In this document: positions 16,379 through 23,542 of the stretch, one piece after another
How the letters are laid out: each line of letters opens with the position of its first letter
Position numbering within the stretch: position 1 is the first letter of the stretch
NCBI RefSeq assembly: GCF_003470665.1
Contig: NZ_QRJZ01000016.1
Coordinates: 1-50,000, forward strand
Reading direction: 5' to 3'
Length of the DNA: 50,000 bases
Origin: Collinsella sp. AM17-1
GTDB lineage: Bacteria > Actinomycetota > Coriobacteriia > Coriobacteriales > Coriobacteriaceae
The notes under the pieces: model-generated
What the model saw: only the letters and a program-made list of their open reading frames with translations
Database searches by the model: none
Told to the model about the DNA's origin: nothing
Program-made: the position numbers and the translations under genes

Positions 16379-16900
16379 CTATTCCGCCAAGCCGTCAGCC
16401 TTTGCAATCCCGTTTGTCGAACCGTCCTGATAGACAATCTTGACGTGCTCCACCTCGGACGCCGCAACACCCGACGGAGGCTCAAGACGCCATTCCGTCA
16501 GGGCGATGTCCATCGTCGTGGGCCCACCCCCTTGATCTTTGAGCTTCACCGTCAGCGTTTTGAGCGCCGCGTCAAACGTCACGCGTTCGATTTCTTCACC
16601 TGGAATGGACCCACCACTCAGCTGCAACTGCACAAACTCATCGCGCGGGTACCAATAATCGCCCGGAATGGCGAGCGTATTGGCATTACCGCCGGTACTC
16701 CTCACCGTCATGATCGGCAGGGCATCATCAGCCTCGAACTCCCATGCAGCGCCGCCGCGACCACCAAACGTCCAGATACAACAGGCAATCACCATCACGA
16801 CAAGAATCGCAAAACCAATTGCGACCAGTCCATGATGGGCACGGCCCGCCTCGGCCGACACGTCCCACTGTGTCTCTCGATATAGATGCTTGTCTTCCAT
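16379..16900 (-). CDS. Hypothetical single-pass membrane protein
   Basis: Not recognised. The 173 residues have a charged N-terminus, one hydrophobic segment at about 26-46 (VAIGFAILVVMVIACCIW), and an extracytoplasmic beta-rich domain with a repeated pattern of T, V and E residues. Topology looks like N-in/C-out. No lipobox is present. The ATG at 16900 has GGGGAGG 6 nt upstream. The gene is divergent from the TPP riboswitch/thiC unit and convergent with yaaA. The short soluble domain might bind ligand or cell wall, but nothing supports a specific role. Confidence 0.75.
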   Translation of the reverse strand: MEDKHLYRETQWDVSAEAGRAHHGLVAIGFAILVVMVIACCIWTFGGRGGAAWEFEADDALPIMTVRSTGGNANTLAIPGDYWYPRDEFVQLQLSGGSIPGEEIERVTFDAALKTLTVKLKDQGGGPTTMDIALTEWRLEPPSGVAASEVEHVKIVYQDGSTNGIAKADGLAE

Positions 16901-16950
16901 GTTCGCCTCCCCACGGGCATGCTCATCGCGTCAATCGTACCCATTCGAGC

Positions 16951-16956
16951 TATACT
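16951..16956 (+). promoter_or_regulatory. Candidate -10 box for the thiC leader
   Basis: TATACT lies 15 bases upstream of the first conserved base of the TPP riboswitch, which puts the transcript start near its 5' edge. I see no good -35 hexamer 17 bases upstream. Confidence 0.4.
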
Positions 16957-16970
16957 TGAGCCCACCACAT

Positions 16971-17068
16971 AAACGGGGAGCTTGCAGGACAAGACGGCAG
17001 GCTGAGACTGGGCGCGCCCGCCCTGACCCGCAAACCTGATATGGGTAATGCCAACGAAGGGAGCCGTG
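16971..17068 (+). promoter_or_regulatory. TPP riboswitch (THI element) upstream of thiC
   Basis: The conserved blocks occur in order: ACGGGGAGC (16973-16981), GGCTGAGA (17000-17007), CCTGACCCG, ACCTGAT (17034-17040) and GGTAATGCCAACGAAGGGA. ACGG at 16973-16976 can pair with CCGT at 17064-17067 to close P1. The AAGGGAG that ends the aptamer doubles as the thiC ribosome site, 8 bases before the ATG. Thiamine pyrophosphate binding should therefore block translation start. No separate terminator hairpin lies between aptamer and start codon. Confidence 0.96.
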
Positions 17069-17071
17069 CCA

Positions 17072-18406
17072 ATGAGCACACAGACCGAGCCCAAGCTCGT
17101 CACGCAAATCGACTTCGCCCGCGCCGGGCAGATCACACCGCAGATGAAAGAGGTCGCCGAGCGCGAGCATCGCGACCCCGAGTACATCCGCGAGCGCGTG
17201 GCCGACGGCCGCATCGCCATTCCCGCCAACATCGTGCATATCAAAAAGGGCATGCGTGCCTTTGGCGTCGGCGAGGGCCTGTCCACCAAGGTCAACGTGA
17301 ACCTGGGCATCTCGGGCGACAAGGCAGATGCCGCCGAGGAATGGAAGAAAGTCAAGATCGCCGAGGACTTTGGCGCCGACGCCATCATGGACCTCTCCAA
17401 CTCGGGCAAGACGCGCCAGTTCCGCCAGCAGCTCATCGACGAGACGCCGCTCATGGTGGGCACCGTCCCCATGTACGACGCCATCGGCTACATGGAAAAG
17501 CCGCTGGTCAAGCTGACCAAGGACGATCTGCTCGAGGTCGTGCGCGCGCATGCCGAGGACGGCGTGGACTTTATGACCATCCACTGCGGCATCAACAAAT
17601 CGGTCATCAAGACCTTTAAGGAGACCGGCCGCCTCATGAACATCGTCAGCCGCGGCGGCTCGCTGCTGTTTGGCTGGATGGAGGTCACCGGTAACGAGAA
17701 CCCCTTCTACGAGTTCTACGACGAGGTGCTCGAGATCTGCCACGAATACGACGTAACGATCTCGCTCGGCGACTCCTGCCGCCCGGGTTGTCTCTACGAC
17801 TCCAACGACGCAACCGAGACCGCCGAGATGATCGAGCTGGGCAAGCTGTGCAAGCGCGCCTGGGCCGCCGGCGTCCAGGTTATGGTCGAGGGCCCGGGTC
17901 ACATGGCGCTCGACGAGATCGCAGCCAACATGAAGCTGCAGAAGCGCCTGTGCCACAACGCCCCGTTCTATGTGCTGGGGCCGCTGGTGACCGATATCGG
18001 CGTAGGCTACGACCACATCACCGCCGCCATTGGTGGCGCCATCTCCGCGAGCTCGGGTGCCGACTTTTTGTGCTACGTGACGCCGGCCGAGCACCTGTGC
18101 CTGCCCAACGCTCAGGATGTGCTCGATGGCCTCATGGCCACCAAGATTGCCGCACACGCCGCCGACATCGCCAAGAAGGTACCGCACGCCCGTGACATGG
18201 ACGACAAGATGGGCCAGGCACGCCGCAAGCTCGACTGGGACGCCATGTGGAAGTGCGCCCTCGACCCGGTCACCGGCAAGAAGCGCTATGAGGAATCCCC
18301 CGCCGCCACCGAGGGCACCTGCACCATGTGCGGCAAGATGTGCGCCGTTCGCACCGTCAACAAGGTGTTCGAGGGCACGGCAATCGACCTCGGCATGGAG
18401 GACTAA
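17072..18406 (+). CDS. thiC: Phosphomethylpyrimidine synthase
   Basis: Radical-SAM-type enzyme that converts 5-aminoimidazole ribotide to HMP phosphate, the pyrimidine half of thiamine. The 444 residues form the short ThiC version, without the long N-terminal domain of proteobacterial enzymes. Family blocks include IMDLSNSG, VDFMTIHCGI, GDSCRPGC and VEGPGHM. The C-terminal cluster motif reads C417-x2-C420-x3-C424, one residue shorter in the second gap than the CX2CX4C of E. coli. ATG 17072 has AAGGGAG inside the riboswitch 3' arm. The riboswitch argues for thiamine rather than for the related 5-hydroxybenzimidazole synthase function. thiD follows 180 bases later. Confidence 0.95.
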   Translation: MSTQTEPKLVTQIDFARAGQITPQMKEVAEREHRDPEYIRERVADGRIAIPANIVHIKKGMRAFGVGEGLSTKVNVNLGISGDKADAAEEWKKVKIAEDFGADAIMDLSNSGKTRQFRQQLIDETPLMVGTVPMYDAIGYMEKPLVKLTKDDLLEVVRAHAEDGVDFMTIHCGINKSVIKTFKETGRLMNIVSRGGSLLFGWMEVTGNENPFYEFYDEVLEICHEYDVTISLGDSCRPGCLYDSNDATETAEMIELGKLCKRAWAAGVQVMVEGPGHMALDEIAANMKLQKRLCHNAPFYVLGPLVTDIGVGYDHITAAIGGAISASSGADFLCYVTPAEHLCLPNAQDVLDGLMATKIAAHAADIAKKVPHARDMDDKMGQARRKLDWDAMWKCALDPVTGKKRYEESPAATEGTCTMCGKMCAVRTVNKVFEGTAIDLGMED

Positions 18407-18499
18407 CTCGTCGCCACGATTGCTTTTGGAAACACCGCGACGTCAACCGTTGTTGACGTGTGAACATTTTCTTGCATTTGCGTAAAGATTGCACCGCCC

Positions 18500-18535
18500 G
18501 CCCGGGATCGGCATACAGCCGGCCCGGGCATCTTT
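18500..18535 (+). terminator. Hairpin between thiC and thiD
   Basis: GCCCGGG (18500-18506) pairs with CCCGGGC (18523-18529), with a small GGC/GCC inner stem, then ATCTTTA. It may be a partial terminator after thiC. A TATAAT (18535-18540) directly after it could serve a thiD promoter, but no matching -35 is visible. Confidence 0.5.
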
Positions 18536-18585
18536 ATAATGCAGGCAGAAGAGCCATTTGAATCCGACCGAGCAAGGGAGCGAAC

Positions 18586-19416
18586 ATGGATCGCAGCAAG
18601 GTACCTGCCGTCCTGTCCATCGCAGGATCCGATTCCAGCGGTGGCGCCGGCATTCAGGCCGACATCAAGACCATCACGGCGCACCGCCTGTATGCCGAGA
18701 CGGCCATCACCGCCATCACCGCACAGAACACCCTGGGCGTCACCGCCGTGCAGGAAATCTCGCCAGATATCGTAGCCGCGCAGATCGACGCCGTTTTTGA
18801 CGATATCCGCCCGAGCGCCGTTAAGATCGGCATGGTTTCTTCTGTCGAGATTATCGAGGTTATCGCCGACCGCCTGAGCGCCTGGGACGCACAAAATATC
18901 GTCGTCGACCCCGTTATGGTCGCCACCTCGGGCGCTCGCCTGATCGCAGAGGACGCCGCCGAAGCGCTTACACGCCGCCTGTTCCCGCTGGCGACCGTCA
19001 TCACGCCCAATATTCCCGAGGCCATGGCGCTACTCGATTACGAAGTCGACTCCGAGCGCACGCAGCAAAATGCCGCCATGCTTCTCACCCGCCGCTTTGG
19101 ATGCGCGTCCCTCGTTAAGGGCGGGCATTTTGTCAATGAGGCCAACGATGTACTGGCCGAGCCTGCGCCGCTCGATGACGAGGGCAACCACCTGGGCGAT
19201 CCGCTCACCACGTGGTTCCGCCACAAGCGCATCGAGACCGACAACACGCACGGCACCGGCTGCACGCTCTCATCTGCCATCGCCTGCGCACTGGCCCAAG
19301 GCATGGATCTTGCCGACGCCGTCAACGCCGGCAAGGCCTACCTGACAGGCGCTCTGGCCGCCGGCCTGAACATGGGCAAAGGCTCCGGCCCCGTCAACCA
19401 CATGTGGCAGTATTGA
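18586..19416 (+). CDS. thiD: Hydroxymethylpyrimidine (phosphate) kinase
   Basis: Phosphorylates HMP and HMP-phosphate to HMP-pyrophosphate, the substrate joined to thiazole in thiamine synthesis. The 276-residue ribokinase-fold protein shows SIAGSDSSGGAGIQADIKT (11-29), the pyrimidine-binding start; VVDPVMVATSGARL, containing a conserved Asp-Pro; TPNIPEA; and the anion-hole/catalytic block DNTHGTGCTLSSAIA. ATG 18586 is preceded by AAGGGAG. It lies downstream of thiC on the same strand, so the two probably share demand if not always a transcript. The gene ends 12 bases before a repeat hairpin that acts as a terminator. thiE and thiM are not in the window. Confidence 0.95.
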   Translation: MDRSKVPAVLSIAGSDSSGGAGIQADIKTITAHRLYAETAITAITAQNTLGVTAVQEISPDIVAAQIDAVFDDIRPSAVKIGMVSSVEIIEVIADRLSAWDAQNIVVDPVMVATSGARLIAEDAAEALTRRLFPLATVITPNIPEAMALLDYEVDSERTQQNAAMLLTRRFGCASLVKGGHFVNEANDVLAEPAPLDDEGNHLGDPLTTWFRHKRIETDNTHGTGCTLSSAIACALAQGMDLADAVNAGKAYLTGALAAGLNMGKGSGPVNHMWQY

Positions 19417-19420
19417 GATT

Positions 19421-19478
19421 CGCAGCCCAAAACCACCACAAAGGGGACAGGCACCTTTGTGGTGGTTTTTCTTTTAAC
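19421..19478. repeat. GGGGACAGGCAC repeat hairpin, copy 1 (also thiD terminator)
   Basis: AAAACCACCACAAAGG (19429-19444) pairs perfectly with CCTTTGTGGTGGTTTT (19454-19469) around loop GGACAGGCA, followed by TTCTTTT. A second copy in the opposite orientation lies at 20125-20171; the 34 bases CGCAGCCC...GGCAC match with one difference. The two copies bracket the pentapeptide-repeat gene. The T-run makes this copy a good terminator for thiD. The core resembles, from memory, GTGCCTGTCCCC-type REP elements of other bacteria; this has not been checked. Confidence 0.8.
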
Positions 19479-19480
19479 AC

Positions 19481-20092
19481 TTAATCGTCTGCGAGTTGGA
19501 TGCCAAGCAAGCCCGAAAGTGCGAGCGCTTGTTCGGCATTGACTGTCAGGCCTCGCAACTCACGGTAGTCGCCCGAAACAACGGGAGCCTCAAACGTGCA
19601 GCGCGATACATCAACACCACATAGCGGTGTCTTGAACACATCAACTCGCGTCAGGTCGCAGCTATCCAGGCGCAGCTGCCCCAGCTTGGCCCCCTGGAGC
19701 GCCGCCTCGGTCAGACGCACATCGCACGCCGTGATGGGGCCAATGCGTCCCTCCGAAAGGTTCGCGTAACTCAGGTCGCATGATGCAAACGAAACGCTCG
19801 ACAGACGTGCCTTGACCAAGTTGAGCCCCGGCGCCGAGCAATCAACAAAGTCGCAGCGGTTGAGCCAGCAGCCTTCCATATTGCAGCGGATAAAGCGGCA
19901 ACCGCGAAATACGACGTCGCGAAACGTCGAACCACTCCAGTCGACGCCATCGAATACGCAGGAGCGGAACACGACGCCTTCAAAGGTCGTACCGTTCGCC
20001 ACGTCATAGGCGAGCTCCAACTCCTCAAAAGCGGTATTGGAGACAAGCTCATCCCCCTCGGCAAACAGGTCAATGAGCTCATCCATGCCCAT
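19481..20092 (-). CDS. Pentapeptide-repeat protein
   Basis: The protein of about 203 residues consists mostly of tandem pentapeptide units (A/C-[D/N/T]-[L/F]-x-x pattern) from about residue 35 to 170: TFEGVVFRSCVFDGVDWSG, CRFIRCNMEGCWLN, CDLSYANLSEG and CDLTRVDVFKT among others. Such repeats fold as a right-handed quadrilateral beta-helix. Some family members mimic DNA and protect gyrase, but most have no known role, so no function is assigned. Start choice is uncertain: ATG 20092 (MGMDEL) or 20086 (MDEL), neither with a strong ribosome site. Upstream in-frame codons come from the inverted repeat and are not likely coding. The gene is tightly flanked by inverted copies of a dispersed hairpin and could have moved as a unit. 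Confidence 0.85.
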   Translation of the reverse strand: MGMDELIDLFAEGDELVSNTAFEELELAYDVANGTTFEGVVFRSCVFDGVDWSGSTFRDVVFRGCRFIRCNMEGCWLNRCDFVDCSAPGLNLVKARLSSVSFASCDLSYANLSEGRIGPITACDVRLTEAALQGAKLGQLRLDSCDLTRVDVFKTPLCGVDVSRCTFEAPVVSGDYRELRGLTVNAEQALALSGLLGIQLADD

Positions 20093-20124
20093 GTGGCAGC
20101 CAAGCCGCTCGTTTACCCGGGCAA

Positions 20125-20171
20125 AGCCACCACAAAAGTGCCTGTCCCCTTTGTGGTGGTTTGGGGCTGCG
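20125..20171. repeat. GGGGACAGGCAC repeat hairpin, copy 2, inverted
   Basis: CCACCACAAA (20127-20136) pairs with TTTGTGGTGG (20150-20159). Read on the minus strand it matches copy 1 at 19421 over at least 34 bases with one difference. It starts directly after the stop codon of the SGNH hydrolase gene (20172) and ends about 33 bases before the pentapeptide-repeat start codon. Confidence 0.8.
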
Positions 20172-20831
20172 CTACTCACCGAGCATCTCTTGGAGCTTGG
20201 CTGCCACGGCATGTCCCAAGCTCTCGTGGCTTTCGGGCATCATGTGCAGATAATCGATATCGCCCGGCTCGGCAAAGTCGGCGGCATTCAAAAAGTCGCA
20301 GCCAAACTGCTCAGCCACATGCGCGTAGTATTCAGCAAAATGCTCCGAGGCCTCGACGGAGCGCTCGTCAAAGTCGGTCATATACACATCGGCGATCTGC
20401 GGTTTGATCTTAATGGGAGCCATCAGCAGAATGCGCGGACAAGGCGCAGCGTCGGTCCACGGAAACGCGCGGACGGCGCGAATCAGCGCCATGGCGCCAC
20501 GGGCAATATCGGAAGCCGTCACGTTAAAGACCGTCTTACAGTCGTTGGTGCCCAGCATGATCACAATGGCGTCCAGCGGCTTATGGGCCTCGAGCAGCAT
20601 CGGAAGCGCGCGAATGCCGTTGAGGTTAGTGTCCAGGTGGCACATATCGTCGCGCACCGTCGTGCGGCCGTTGAGCCCCTCCTCAATCACATGCCAGCCC
20701 TCGCCCAGGTCACGCTGCGCCACGCCGCACCAGCGCACATCCTGCGCATAGCGCACCGCGGTGCCATCGCGCATACCAGCCGGATCGTAACCATAGGTGT
20801 TGCTGTCGCCAAAGCATAGAACGTTTTTCAT
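20172..20831 (-). CDS. SGNH/GDSL-family hydrolase
   Basis: Predicted esterase or lipase-like hydrolase of 219 residues. Block I is LCFGDSNTYGYD (5-16) with nucleophile Ser10. A Gly-containing block II lies in the LNGRTT region, block III is IMLGTNDCK, and block V supplies the catalytic Asp/His near DIDYLHMMPESHESLGH. No signal peptide is present, so it acts in the cytoplasm. Its nearest known group includes arylesterase/acetylxylan-esterase-like enzymes (MKxxLCFGDSNTxG start), often active on acetylated sugars; the substrate is inferred only. ATG 20831 has GGGGAG 7 nt upstream. A terminator separates it from the upstream DUF2263 gene. Confidence 0.88.
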   Translation of the reverse strand: MKNVLCFGDSNTYGYDPAGMRDGTAVRYAQDVRWCGVAQRDLGEGWHVIEEGLNGRTTVRDDMCHLDTNLNGIRALPMLLEAHKPLDAIVIMLGTNDCKTVFNVTASDIARGAMALIRAVRAFPWTDAAPCPRILLMAPIKIKPQIADVYMTDFDERSVEASEHFAEYYAHVAEQFGCDFLNAADFAEPGDIDYLHMMPESHESLGHAVAAKLQEMLGE

Positions 20832-20850
20832 CGTAAGCTCCCCACTCAAT

Positions 20851-20881
20851 AAAAAGCCGACGGGAACAGCCCCCGTCGGCT
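20851..20881 (-). terminator. Terminator after the DUF2263 gene
   Basis: GCCGACGGG (20856-20864) pairs with CCCGTCGGC (20872-20880) around a 7-base loop, with TTTTTATTG following on the minus strand. It lies about 25 bases after the stop of the gene at 20907. Confidence 0.88.
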
Positions 20882-20906
20882 CGGCATGTCGCATCACGCG
20901 CACCGT

Positions 20907-22037
20907 TTACAGGTACTTGCGCCAGTCGTCGTCATCCTCATCGTCCTCGGCAGCGGCCTGGGCCTGCTCGGCGGCACGGGCGGCCGCAGCGCGGGCGGCA
21001 ACCTGGGCATAGGACTCCTCGTTGCGCTCGGGGAAGCTTGCCAACACATGCTCGAACTTGGCGAAGTCCTCATCCCAGCGCGTAGAAGGCACAGCAAAGA
21101 AGACCTGCTTGACCTTGAAGTCGCCCGATGCGAGCTCCTTGCGGAAAATCTCGGCCACGGCCTCGGCATCAAAACCGTTGTTGTCGCAGCCCCAAGCGCC
21201 CAGTACGAGCTTCTCGCGACCCAGCTCGTCGCAGATGGCGAGCACAAAGCGGATACGGTCGCGCAGCGCGTCCAGCAGCGCATCGTCGCTCACGCGGTAC
21301 TCCTGGCGTGCGCGCTTGGCATTGGGCGCGGCGGCCACGATCACATCGGCATACGCATGCACGTGGTTGCGGTCAAAACGCACCGCAGGCACTACCAGCG
21401 CACGGTTGCGGTAGAGCTCGCAGTTGATGTTGCGGCGACGGTTCTCGCCATACCACTTGCGCTGCTTGTCGAGCACGTTGTACAGATACGAATCGGCGCA
21501 GAGCGTAGCCTCCTGGCCCAGATAGCCCTGGATGTAGCCGCCACCCGGGTTGGTGAACGAGGCAAAGGCGAGCACCGCCATATCGCAGAACTGCGCGTAG
21601 CCTCGGCCGTTGTCCAGAATGGCCTGCGTGGCAGAGGCGTCGAGCACGGTGACCTCGGGCAAGACCACAGCGGATTCCTCAGCAGGCTCGGGCTCGGCCT
21701 GCGCGGCCTCATCGGCAGACGCAGACTCGTCCGCAACCTCGGTCTCGACGGGTGCAACCTCGGCAGCCTCGACCTCAGCGGCCTCATGCTCCTCGGCAAC
21801 CTGCTCTTCGGCAGCCGCTGCCGCTTGAGCCTTGGCCTTCATCGCCGCGACAAATCCGGCAGGCATACCGTCAAACTCGCGAACACCGGCAAGCGAACGC
21901 TCGATATCCCTGGCGCACGCTTCGGACACAGTTGCCACGTGACGCTCGGCGGCCTTGGCACGGGCCTCGCGCTTGGGATTGGGCTGCCCTGCGCGACCGG
22001 TCCTGCAGTTACGGTTCCTGTTGTCGACATCTGCCAT
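20907..22037 (-). CDS. DUF2263/TIGR02452 (microbial PARG-like) protein, altered motif
   Basis: Resembles bacterial-type poly(ADP-ribose) glycohydrolases with a macrodomain-like fold. In 376 residues the domain runs about 125-350. The signature segment reads FTNPGGGYIQGYLGQEATLC (161-180). The PARG consensus is GGG-X6-8-QEE; here it is GGG165-167 with Q175-E176-A177, so the second glutamate, catalytic in studied enzymes, is alanine. Residues 70-125 form an Ala/Glu-rich linker and the C-terminus is very acidic (AEDDEDDDDWRKYL). ATG 22037 has GAAAGG about 9 nt upstream. It is flanked by two terminators, so it is monocistronic. It may bind ADP-ribose without cleaving it, or use another residue. 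Confidence 0.82.
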   Translation of the reverse strand: MADVDNRNRNCRTGRAGQPNPKREARAKAAERHVATVSEACARDIERSLAGVREFDGMPAGFVAAMKAKAQAAAAAEEQVAEEHEAAEVEAAEVAPVETEVADESASADEAAQAEPEPAEESAVVLPEVTVLDASATQAILDNGRGYAQFCDMAVLAFASFTNPGGGYIQGYLGQEATLCADSYLYNVLDKQRKWYGENRRRNINCELYRNRALVVPAVRFDRNHVHAYADVIVAAAPNAKRARQEYRVSDDALLDALRDRIRFVLAICDELGREKLVLGAWGCDNNGFDAEAVAEIFRKELASGDFKVKQVFFAVPSTRWDEDFAKFEHVLASFPERNEESYAQVAARAAAARAAEQAQAAAEDDEDDDDWRKYL

Positions 22038-22102
22038 GAGTGGTCACCTTTCCTGTCGCTGCCGCTTTCGGTTTTTCCCATCCATGATACCCCGCCGCGT
22101 AC

Positions 22103-22130
22103 AAAAAAGACGGCCCCGAAGGACCGCCTT
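22103..22130 (-). terminator. Terminator after the BI-1 family gene
   Basis: On the minus strand an 8-bp stem GGCGGTCC / GGGCCGTC (with G-U pairs) and a TTCG tetraloop runs into TTTTTT. It lies about 45 bases after the gene stop. Confidence 0.88.
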
Positions 22131-22174
22131 TCGCATTGATTTACGCGCGCGGCAAGCACCGCTGCAACTCGCCG

Positions 22175-22870
22175 CTAGTCGCGACGACCAAGGATATTCA
22201 GGATACGCAGGAACACGTTAATGATATCCACGAACAGGTTGGACGCCATGAGCACGGCGTTGGGCAGCGTGGGCGGCACCGTCGTGGCCACATAGGTGTC
22301 GTAGCCAATAAAACCGGCGAACACCACGATCACGATCAGGTCGGTAATAGACTGCGAAACACCCATAAACATCAGCACGATCTCGACCAGGATCGTGGCA
22401 AGCAGAACGCCAAAACCGATGCCGTACACACGCTGGAAGAACTTGGGGAAGGTCACACCCAGCGCGCCAAAGACAAAGGTGATGGCGGCGGTAGCGATAA
22501 AGGCAGTGTTAATGGTGGGCAGGTCGTAGTTGGCCAGGCCAAACGACGCGGTCAGGCCAAAAGTGCTCGCAAAGATCACGTAACCCGTGAGCGACAGACC
22601 CACAGACTGCTTGCCCGCGGCAGCCGACATCATGACAATGCCGACGATAGTCAAAATAAACGAGCCAAAGACCAGCGGCAAAGCGGCGCCGCTCATCATC
22701 ATGTGGGCAAACGCCATGGTACTCGTAAAGTAGGCGCCGGCGCCCATGGCGCAAAAGCCCAAAAAGATCAGGGCAGACATGACAAGGTTGTACGCACGCG
22801 GCGACATCTCCTTGGCACGGCTTGCACTGGTCTCGATGGGGCCGTTCTGATAGCCCTGGATATCATTCAT
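22175..22870 (-). CDS. Bax inhibitor-1/YccA family membrane protein
   Basis: Integral membrane protein of 231 residues with about seven hydrophobic segments, covering residues 30-225. It matches the BI-1 fold (TMBIM) with its typical start after a 30-residue polar N-terminus and the late block IGYDTYVA around residue 192-199. Bacterial relatives include E. coli YccA, which restrains FtsH, and Bacillus YetJ, a pH-sensitive calcium leak channel. The C-terminal region carries LFVDIINVFLRILNILGRRD. ATG 22870 has AAAGGAC 7 nt upstream. It is single, with a terminator downstream. The specific role here is not predictable. Confidence 0.9.
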   Translation of the reverse strand: MNDIQGYQNGPIETSASRAKEMSPRAYNLVMSALIFLGFCAMGAGAYFTSTMAFAHMMMSGAALPLVFGSFILTIVGIVMMSAAAGKQSVGLSLTGYVIFASTFGLTASFGLANYDLPTINTAFIATAAITFVFGALGVTFPKFFQRVYGIGFGVLLATILVEIVLMFMGVSQSITDLIVIVVFAGFIGYDTYVATTVPPTLPNAVLMASNLFVDIINVFLRILNILGRRD

Positions 22871-22953
22871 GCTTTCGTCCTTTCAGATAGCGCCGCGACA
22901 GCAGCGCCTTAAGCGACAAGATTTCTACCATTGTACCCGAACGCCGTGCGTCC

Positions 22954-23292
22954 CTACCTGCGGCGCTCACCCTCGAGCGTGCGGTCGAACGCCCACACCC
23001 ACCAACGCATCAGATGGGCCTGCGAGCCGTCCGGCCGCTCGCGTGCCTGTTCTTCCAGATACAGTTCGGTCGCATGACCGCCAAAACGAACCTTATAGGT
23101 TGCCGTACGAATGCCGTGAACCGTCAGGCCAAAACCGGTGGACGAGATAATCTCGTCAATCGTAAAGCACCGACCGTCGACCCAGCAGACGGTGACCGGC
23201 ACGACCTGTCCGCCCGCGAGGATGCGAGCCACGACGTCCACATACTGCTTGTGCACGCGCCGAGTTTTGCCATCTGTCTGTCGATATTCCAT
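22954..23292 (-). CDS. Hypothetical protein of about 112 residues
   Basis: Not firmly recognised. A small, mostly beta protein with a basic start (RQTDGKTRRVHKQY), a central FTIDEI, a block TYKVRFGGHATELYLE, and a C-terminal LMRWWVWAFDRTLEGERRR. The layout reminds me of DUF6504-type actinobacterial proteins, but this is only an impression. The start is uncertain. ATG 23292 is immediately preceded by GGAGG with only one base of spacing, too close for a normal ribosome site; ATG 23313 lies upstream without a site. It lies downstream of an AT-rich promoter-like region shared with the divergent pit gene. Confidence 0.65.
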   Translation of the reverse strand: MEYRQTDGKTRRVHKQYVDVVARILAGGQVVPVTVCWVDGRCFTIDEIISSTGFGLTVHGIRTATYKVRFGGHATELYLEEQARERPDGSQAHLMRWWVWAFDRTLEGERRR

Positions 23293-23480
23293 GCCTCCTA
23301 TTATCGAACGCATGTTTGCATATTGTAAAGCGAACAGACTGTGGTTTTGGAGTGTCGTAGCAATCGCGCGTGTCCGCATGGCGTGATAGCAAAAAGAACA
23401 CCCGCGGTCAACAGGGCTAATATTCAATTTTAGTGCCAAAAAATTCACTTCTCCCATCAGAACTCGGCAAAGAAACCCGC

Positions 23481-23512
23481 AGGAGGTGATACGATTTATC
23501 ATGTTTTTGTAA
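23481..23512 (+). promoter_or_regulatory. Strong ribosome site and three-codon ORF in the pit leader
   Basis: AGGAGGTGAT (23481-23490) is fully complementary to the usual 16S rRNA 3' end. It is followed 10 bases later by ATG TTT TTG TAA (23501-23512), in the same frame as pit, whose own ATG lies 31 bases further on with only a weak site. This may be a translated mini-ORF that tunes pit, or a standby site. It could also reflect a former start now cut by TAA. Confidence 0.4.
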
Positions 23513-23542
23513 CGTGCCTGCAAACTTCGAGAAAGCCCATAT

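Noticed and set aside
17072..18406. Annotation as 5-hydroxybenzimidazole synthase (BzaF) because of the short Cys motif
   Set aside because: A complete TPP riboswitch precedes it and thiD follows, which fits ThiC better.
20093..20212. N-terminal extension of the pentapeptide-repeat protein reading through the repeat
   Set aside because: The extra 40 residues are translated from the GGGGACAGGCAC repeat and the end of the SGNH gene and have no ribosome site.
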